From the NCBI GenBank assembly GCA_900318645.1, contig ONLH01000001.1:124001-188000 (forward strand): 64,000 nucleotides of DNA, given 5' to 3'. The notes under the pieces were generated by a model. That model was not told where the DNA came from. It ran no database searches and saw only the letters and a list, made by a program, of their open reading frames with translations. Positions 58,714-64,000 of the stretch are shown here, one piece after another. The DNA comes from an uncultured Prevotellaceae bacterium (lineage in GTDB: Bacteria; Bacteroidota; Bacteroidia; Bacteroidales; Muribaculaceae). Made by a program: the position numbers and the translations under genes. Position 1 is the stretch's first letter, and each line of letters begins with the position of its first letter.

Positions 58714-60306
58714 TTACAGTTTCAGGTCATCCTCACTCTTGGGTTGAGGGGGATAGTCGATGGTGTAGTGCAGGCCGCGGGATTCCTTGCGGTCCTTGGC
58801 CTGGCGTGTGATGAGATAAGCCACATTAATTATATTACGCAGCTCGCAGATGCGGCGCGACACATTACTGGTTTTGAACAGTTTCTCAGTCTCCTCATAG
58901 AGGATATCCAAGCGGTTCCAAGCACGGTCAAGGCGCAAGTTGCTACGCACAATGCCCACATAGGTTGCCATGATTTCGCCCACCTCCTTCTCACTCTGGC
59001 TGATGAGCACCATCTCCTCGGGGTGTGTCGTACCAGCGTCATCCCAGTCGGGGATGTCCTCGCGCCAACTGTACTCGTTGCGGTGTTCAATGGCATGTTT
59101 GGCTGCTGCATCGGCATACACGACAGCTTCAATCAGCGAATTGCTGGCCAAGCGGTTACCGCCGTGCAAACCCGTGCATGAACACTCACCCACAGCATAC
59201 AGGCGCTTGATGCTGGAGCAAGCATTCAAATCGACCTTGATGCCTCCACATAGGTAGTGTGCCGCAGGCACTACGGGGATGTATTCCTTGGTGATGTCTA
59301 TGCCCAAGTCCAAGCAATGCTTGTAGATGTTGGGGAAGTGGTGCTTGGTCTCCTCCGGATCCTTATGGGTCACATCGAGGAAGACGTGATCTTCACCACG
59401 CTGCTTCATCTCGTTATCAATGGCACGTGCCACCACGTCACGCGGAGCTAACGACAAGCGCGGATCATACTTCTGCATGAACTCCTCGCCGCCCAAATTA
59501 CGCAACACGCCGCCGTAGCCACGCATGGCCTCGGTGATGAGGAAGGCAGGACGGTCACCGGGATGGTACAAAGCGGTGGGATGGAATTGCACAAATTCCA
59601 TGTCCTGCACAGTTCCCTTGGCACGATAAACCATGGCGATACCATCACCTGTTGCCACCAGCGGGTTGGTTGTTGTGCGGTAAACCGAGCCTATGCCACC
59701 CGTTGCCATGAGGGTCACGCGAGAGAGGAAGGTATCCACTTCGCCTGTCTCCTGATTGAGGACATAGGCGCCATAGCATTCAATGCCAGACGTACGGCGG
59801 GTCACAATCTTTCCCAAGTGGTGCTGCGTGAGGATTTCCACGGCGAAATGGTCCTCATAGATATCGATATTCGGGTTGTTCCTGACGGTCTCGATGAGCG
59901 ACACCTGAATCTCATGACCTGTGTTGTCGGCATGGTGAAGGATGCGGAATTCACTGTGTCCACCCTCACGGTGCAGGTCAAATTCACCCTTCTCATTCTT
60001 ATCGAAGTCTACGCCCCAACCCAGCAATTCCTGAATCTGGGCAGGAGCCTCGGTCACGACTTTCTTTACAGCCTCTGGGTCGCTGAGCCAGTCACCGGCC
60101 ACCATTGTGTCATGGATGTGCTTCTCAAAGTTATCCACCTCCAGGTTGGTCACTGTGGCGACACCACCCTGAGCAAGGTCGGTGTTCGCCTCTTCCATCT
60201 TGGATTTGCACACGAGGGCTACCGTACCTGTCTTTGCCACCTTGAGGGCAAAACTCATACCGGCTACGCCTGAGCCGATAACGAGATAATCATATTTACG
60301 TACCAT
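58714..60306 (-). CDS. nadB: L-aspartate oxidase
   Basis: 530 residues. FAD enzyme of NAD de novo synthesis that makes iminoaspartate. FAD motif YLVIGSGVAGMSFALKVA (residues about 6-23), DLAQGGVATV near 44, HREGGHSEFRILHHAD, and HGGNRLASNSLIEAVVY. The C-terminal helical domain is present. No nadA or nadC in the window. Confidence 0.96.
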   Translation of the reverse strand: MVRKYDYLVIGSGVAGMSFALKVAKTGTVALVCKSKMEEANTDLAQGGVATVTNLEVDNFEKHIHDTMVAGDWLSDPEAVKKVVTEAPAQIQELLGWGVDFDKNEKGEFDLHREGGHSEFRILHHADNTGHEIQVSLIETVRNNPNIDIYEDHFAVEILTQHHLGKIVTRRTSGIECYGAYVLNQETGEVDTFLSRVTLMATGGIGSVYRTTTNPLVATGDGIAMVYRAKGTVQDMEFVQFHPTALYHPGDRPAFLITEAMRGYGGVLRNLGGEEFMQKYDPRLSLAPRDVVARAIDNEMKQRGEDHVFLDVTHKDPEETKHHFPNIYKHCLDLGIDITKEYIPVVPAAHYLCGGIKVDLNACSSIKRLYAVGECSCTGLHGGNRLASNSLIEAVVYADAAAKHAIEHRNEYSWREDIPDWDDAGTTHPEEMVLISQSEKEVGEIMATYVGIVRSNLRLDRAWNRLDILYEETEKLFKTSNVSRRICELRNIINVAYLITRQAKDRKESRGLHYTIDYPPQPKSEDDLKL

Positions 60307-60333
60307 ATCTGTTTCTATTGATTATATGATAAT

Positions 60334-60375
60334 TCTAGATGTTCTAGATAGTCTAGATGATCTAGATGTTCTAGA
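60334..60375. repeat. 9-bp repeat of TCTAGA words upstream of nadB
   Basis: TCTAGA occurs at 60334, 60343, 60352, 60361 and 60370, an exact period of 9. Each unit is a palindrome, so the array can fold in several registers. It fills the gap between upp and nadB, about 30 nt before the nadB start. Confidence 0.92.
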
Positions 60376-60391
60376 ATATCCAATTTCTTCA

Positions 60392-61048
60392 TTACTCCTT
60401 CTCACCGTAGAGCAGGTCACCGCAGTCGCCCAGTCCAGGGACGATGTAACTGTGCTCGTTGAGCTCATCGTCGATGTCACAAGTCCACAAAGTGGTCTTG
60501 TCCTCGGGCAGATGCTGGCGAACAATCTCAATGGCCTGAGGTGTTGCCACCACACTGGCCACATGGACGTGAGCAGGATGACCCTTGGTCACCAGAGCCT
60601 GATAGGCAAGTTCCATTGACGAACCGGTTGCAAGCATCGGATCCACGATGACCAATGTCTTGTCATCAAGGCGCGGACTGGCGATGTACTCGATGTGAAC
60701 GACAAAGTCATCGGTCTTGGGGAAATACTTCCTGTAAGCCGACACAAAAGCGTTATCGGCACCGTCAAAGTAGCTCAAGAAGCCCTCATGGAACGGCAGT
60801 CCTGCACGCAGTATCGTGGCCAACACCACACGGTCGGCCAGCACGTTGCACTGTTTAACGCCTAAGGGCGTGGCCACGCCTTCGACCTTATACTGCAGTT
60901 TCTTAGAAATCTCATAGGCCATAATCTGTCCCAAGCGCTGGATATTGGTGCGGAAGCGCAGGCGTTCTTGCTGCAACTCCTTGTTACGGATTTCGCTCAT
61001 GAATTGTCCAACGAGCGAGTTGTGTTCACACAAGTTGATAATCTCCAT
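60392..61048 (-). CDS. upp: Uracil phosphoribosyltransferase
   Basis: 218 residues. Salvages uracil to UMP. PRPP-binding motif VIVDPMLATGSSM (residues about 130-142) and the uracil-binding end YIVPGLGDCGDLLYG. Starts 4 nt after the stop of ribF, so probably co-transcribed with it. Confidence 0.95.
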   Translation of the reverse strand: MEIINLCEHNSLVGQFMSEIRNKELQQERLRFRTNIQRLGQIMAYEISKKLQYKVEGVATPLGVKQCNVLADRVVLATILRAGLPFHEGFLSYFDGADNAFVSAYRKYFPKTDDFVVHIEYIASPRLDDKTLVIVDPMLATGSSMELAYQALVTKGHPAHVHVASVVATPQAIEIVRQHLPEDKTTLWTCDIDDELNEHSYIVPGLGDCGDLLYGEKE

Positions 61049-61052
61049 ATCT

Positions 61053-61994
61053 TTATTGTTTAGTCGTTAAATATTCATTAAGCAGACGTTTGGCATTCTC
61101 TCGGTCCTTAGTGAGCTGGCATTTGAGTTCGTCAAGCCCGCACATCTTGAATTCCAAACGCAGGAAACTGATAAATTCCAATGTAATGTCTTCCCCGTAG
61201 ATGTCGTCATCAAAGTCAAACAAGTTCACCTCAATGCTCAACTGGGTGCCATTGTTCAACGTGGGGCGACGCCCGATGTTGGTCATGCCCTGCAAGCGTT
61301 GGCCGGCGACATGTGCCAGCACGGCATAGGCGCCATTGTGTGGCAACAGTAAATTAGTGTCTATCTCTCCCACATTGGCTGTGGGGAAACCCAGTCCCCG
61401 GCCGTTATGGAAACCATGCACCACCTTGCCCTTGAGCGTGAAAGGACGCCCCATGCAGTGCATCGCATCCACGACCCTGCCGGCAGCAATCAATCCACGG
61501 ATAATAGTGGAACTCACGGGGGCATATTGACCTAAATACTCGGGGGCCTTGACCACCTTAACGCCTAAGCTCTCGCCGTGGCGGCAGTAGTCCTCAAAGG
61601 TCTCTCCCCTGTTGTGCCCGAAACGGTGATTATAGCCTGCCACCAGCACGTCTACCCCATAGCGGTCATGCAACAGTTTGATAAACTGTGCCGAATCCTG
61701 CCGGGAAAAGTCGGCATTGAAGTCCAACGGCAACAACAAATCGGGACTCAGAGCCTCAATCTGTGCCAAACGGTCCTCAAGCGGCATAATAAGTTTCAGG
61801 GTATCATCAGGATGCAGAACCTGACGAGGGTGGCGCAGGAAAGTGATGACCAATGACTGCTTTCCTAACGCAGTAGCCTGCTGTTTAAGGAAATCAACCA
61901 GCGTGACGTGCCCCAAATGGACACCGTCAAACATACCTATCGTGGCGACTGTGCTGCCCGAAGGCAGTCGGTCGATTTCACTCAACATTCTCAT
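61053..61994 (-). CDS. ribF: Bifunctional riboflavin kinase / FAD synthetase
   Basis: 313 residues from MRMLSEIDRLPSGSTVATIGMF (start 61994; 61988 also possible). The longer frame to 62033 has no support. FAD synthetase domain: GMFDGVHLGH (HxGH nucleotidyl-transfer motif), RHPRQVL, YNHRFGHNRGE. Riboflavin kinase domain: GRGLGFPTANVGE, GMTNIGRRPTLN, EVNLFDFDDDIYGE. Makes FMN and FAD. Confidence 0.96.
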   Translation of the reverse strand: MRMLSEIDRLPSGSTVATIGMFDGVHLGHVTLVDFLKQQATALGKQSLVITFLRHPRQVLHPDDTLKLIMPLEDRLAQIEALSPDLLLPLDFNADFSRQDSAQFIKLLHDRYGVDVLVAGYNHRFGHNRGETFEDYCRHGESLGVKVVKAPEYLGQYAPVSSTIIRGLIAAGRVVDAMHCMGRPFTLKGKVVHGFHNGRGLGFPTANVGEIDTNLLLPHNGAYAVLAHVAGQRLQGMTNIGRRPTLNNGTQLSIEVNLFDFDDDIYGEDITLEFISFLRLEFKMCGLDELKCQLTKDRENAKRLLNEYLTTKQ

Positions 61995-62045
61995 GCATGT
62001 GACATTAAAAAAGTGGAATTGGCCAAAGGCCATCCACCCATTATA

Positions 62046-62909
62046 TTATTTTTTGTCAAGATGTTCTTTCAAGATGCGCATAGTGTCGTTGCACAAGCGG
62101 ATGAACATCTCGCGGTTCTTGAGCATTGTCGAAGTCTTCACCTGCTTGTCGGCACCAGAGAACAAGTATCCCGTATCTTTACTCTCCAGGGCGCGGAATG
62201 TGGGTACCACACCAGCCTCGGGACTAGGAATGTTGCGGCTCAGGTAATCGGGCACGCGGTCCATCCAGCGCGACATAGCGATGGCTCCACTCTTTAACAA
62301 GCCAGGATTAACACAATTTACGGCCACGCGGCGCGTCTTCATCACACTTGACATGTAGATGGAGAATAGCGTGAGTGCCAACTTACTCTGTGCATAGGCT
62401 CCCCAAGGGGTGAAGTGGGACACGGCAGGAAACTCATACGGCAGTGTCACAAAGCGGCGTGAAACACTCGTGGAGAGAATGATGTGGCCACCTTCCTCGA
62501 TGAGCGGATAGACTTGCATTGACAGCAATACTGTGCTCAGGTAGTTCACCTGTACAGCATGCTCAAAGCCGTCATCAGAAATCTCGCTACGGCGAGGCAG
62601 CAGGCCTGCATTGTTGACGAGCGCAGCCACGGGCCGATTCAATGCACGCAGGCGCTTTACAAAGTCATTCACCAACTCAAAAGAGTTGAGGTCCAGTTGC
62701 AGGCATGTGATATCCTTGTTGCGTGTCACCTTGCGCAGCTGCGTGGCATAATTCTCAGCTTTGGCAATATCACGGCTGGCGAGCAACACAGCCTTTCCCT
62801 GCTCGGCGAGTTTGCGGGTGATTACGCTACCCATGCTGTCGGTTGAGCCAGTCACGATGTACAATGGCTTCACATCAGCATCAAGCACTCTATCGTTATC
62901 GGTCATCAT
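62046..62909 (-). CDS. Short-chain dehydrogenase/reductase (SDR)
   Basis: About 287 residues from MMTDNDRVLDADVKPLYIVTG; the ATG at 62942 lies only 5 nt after the -7 box and is unlikely to be used. NAD(P) motif TGSTDSMGSVI (TGxxxxxG), NNAG, the catalytic Ser in ILSTSVSRRF, and YAQSK (Tyr-x3-Lys). Similar to retinol-dehydrogenase-like SDRs. Substrate unknown. Just upstream of ribF on the same strand (51-nt gap). Confidence 0.88.
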   Translation of the reverse strand: MMTDNDRVLDADVKPLYIVTGSTDSMGSVITRKLAEQGKAVLLASRDIAKAENYATQLRKVTRNKDITCLQLDLNSFELVNDFVKRLRALNRPVAALVNNAGLLPRRSEISDDGFEHAVQVNYLSTVLLSMQVYPLIEEGGHIILSTSVSRRFVTLPYEFPAVSHFTPWGAYAQSKLALTLFSIYMSSVMKTRRVAVNCVNPGLLKSGAIAMSRWMDRVPDYLSRNIPSPEAGVVPTFRALESKDTGYLFSGADKQVKTSTMLKNREMFIRLCNDTMRILKEHLDKK

Positions 62910-62946
62910 ATCATAGTTTTTTATCGGGTCATATCTTTCCAACCTG

Positions 62947-62954
62947 CAAAGTTA
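62947..62954 (-). promoter_or_regulatory. -7 box of the SDR gene
   Basis: On the minus strand TAACTTTG. Its position decides against the upstream ATG at 62942. Confidence 0.6.
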
Positions 62955-63153
62955 CAAAAACTCTGCAATAACTCGCCTCATATCTTCATAAAAAATGGAC
63001 TGTTTTTAACTTCATGCATCTTGGGCCATACGGCAATATGCTGATAAATACCGATATCGGAGCAATATCGGTTAAACTATATTACAATATAATAGTCATA
63101 TTTAAGAATTAAGAATGAGCACCTTGCCATTAATCCTAAACGACACCTAATTT

Positions 63154-64000
63154 ATGAGGCATATCATTATCTCACTTGTTTTTATCCTAACAGCAGCAAC
63201 ATCTCTGTTAGCCCAGAATATCGACGCGATTTCAGCAAGGATTAACTTGCAGCGCGAGGAGTTTCCCCAAGAGAAAATCCACGTGATGACCGACCACGGC
63301 GACTATCTGGCAGGTGACACTATCTGGCTACGCGCCTGGGTTGTGGATGCAGCATCCCACCAGCCGGTTAATGCCAGCCAATTTATATATGTAGAGCTTG
63401 TGTCACCCAACGACTTTGTGCATGAGCGTGTCAAGATTCACCCCGATGCAAGTGGAGTGTTCAAGGGATACCTGCCCATCGACCTCAGCATACCCGAGGG
63501 ACGCTACCAACTGACAGCCTATACCATGTTCATGCAGAATGCAGGAGTGGACTATTTCTATAGCCAGCCCATCGAGATCGCGGCGTTGCCATCGGTGCGC
63601 CGACGCATCGTCAGCAAGTGTGTGAGATATAAGGATGAAGTGGACGTGACGCTTCGTTATGAAAACAAGGCTGACAGTAGCCTGTGCCCCTTCAATCAGT
63701 TCAGCTACGGTATAGCAAGTGACTTATGGTCTGAAAAACAATACAATAACCGTACCAAAGAAGAACACATTACCCTCAATGGAGAAGAGGCAAGACAGTC
63801 AGCTATCCTGGTAAAGTTTGACAGCTATGCCAAGTACATCACCTTGCCACCGCAAGAAGCGCTCGACGTCACCTTTTATCCCGAGGGTGGCTATCTGGTT
63901 CCAGACGTGGAAAATGTGATGACTTTCAAGGTATTCAACACCAGTGCCACAACCTTATCACAGGTTGGAGAAGTGGTCGATGAAATGGGCAACGTGATTG
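63154..64000 (+). CDS. Exported macroglobulin-domain protein (3' end missing)
   Basis: At least 282 residues, open to the window edge. Signal peptide MRHIIISLVFILTAATSLLAQ. The next about 100 residues (EKIHVMTDHGDYLAGDTIWLRAWVVDA..., GVFKGYLPIDLSIPEGRYQLTAYT) match the MG2-type beta domain of alpha-2-macroglobulin-like proteins found in large Bacteroidetes surface proteins, often fused to a TonB plug. FYPEGGYLVPDVENVM is the second typical segment. Probably a surface protein of unknown ligand. Confidence 0.8.
   Translation, partial: MRHIIISLVFILTAATSLLAQNIDAISARINLQREEFPQEKIHVMTDHGDYLAGDTIWLRAWVVDAASHQPVNASQFIYVELVSPNDFVHERVKIHPDASGVFKGYLPIDLSIPEGRYQLTAYTMFMQNAGVDYFYSQPIEIAALPSVRRRIVSKCVRYKDEVDVTLRYENKADSSLCPFNQFSYGIASDLWSEKQYNNRTKEEHITLNGEEARQSAILVKFDSYAKYITLPPQEALDVTFYPEGGYLVPDVENVMTFKVFNTSATTLSQVGEVVDEMGNVI

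Noticed and set aside
62910..62942. ATG at 62942 as start of the SDR gene
   Set aside because: Only 5 nt from the -7 box, so it would lie at or before the transcript start.

Overview
The window looks like a chromosomal segment of a Bacteroidales bacterium, probably a gut Muribaculaceae or Prevotellaceae relative. This rests on the Bacteroidetes-type promoters (TTG, 19-20 nt, TAnnTTTG) before many genes, a roughly balanced base composition, few Shine-Dalgarno sequences, and families typical of the order: GH3, NIF3 plus zinc-ribbon protein, LemA/TPM, DUF4923, DUF4834, DUF3857, C10 peptidase, dockerin tails, psd-pssA, and a NagB-PIG-L fusion. No plasmid, prophage, transposase or CRISPR locus is visible. 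The first and last genes are cut by the window edges.

Layout. 1-6.6 kb: an Omp28-like dockerin protein, tRNA-Pro with a triplicated promoter block, aspS, NIF3, zinc-ribbon protein, a candidate structured RNA, and thymidine kinase. 6.8-13.4 kb: a GH3 / LTA-synthase-like pair, an exported Tyr-rich protein, a DUF4923 lipoprotein and a glycosyltransferase. 13.5-20.1 kb: NAD kinase and a holin-like membrane protein between two inverted MITE-like elements, a YitT transporter-like protein and a C10 peptidase with dockerin. 20.2-27.8 kb: an SGNH/MBOAT acylation pair, tyrS, tRNA-Gln, tRNA-Glu, a damaged rpsT preceded by a truncated tRNA-Glu, recO, and the LemA-TPM-TPM operon. 28-42 kb: a beta-barrel protein, a dockerin-FGE protein next to a UGSC-like exported protein, an ECF sigma operon, rubrerythrin, two DUF3857 transglutaminase-fold proteins, pdxB, and a THUMP methyltransferase. 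42-54 kb: an FKBP isomerase, ATP-dependent PEPCK, an AAA ATPase bracketed by paired palindromes, a GT4 glycosyltransferase, two tandem histidine acid phosphatases, two tRNA-Asn, an S41 protease, and a NagB-PIG-L fusion. 54-64 kb: a VWA locus, psd-pssA-DUF4834, nadB, upp, ribF, an SDR, and the start of a macroglobulin-like exported protein.

Most genes are housekeeping (translation, NAD, FAD, PLP, nucleotide and phospholipid synthesis) or cell-envelope genes. The most unusual content is between genes: (1) eight spacers built from short repeated words, with period 7 or 9 in six of them, most arranged to fold into hairpins; (2) a family of MITE-like elements of about 175-200 bp with AACGTGAGTTC-type ends; (3) the paired TTACATnnATGTAAC palindromes around the AAA ATPase; (4) the tRNA-Glu/rpsT junction, where the first codons of S20 are replaced by a truncated tRNA copy. 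All coordinates and motifs were read by eye; family names come from recognition, not searches.
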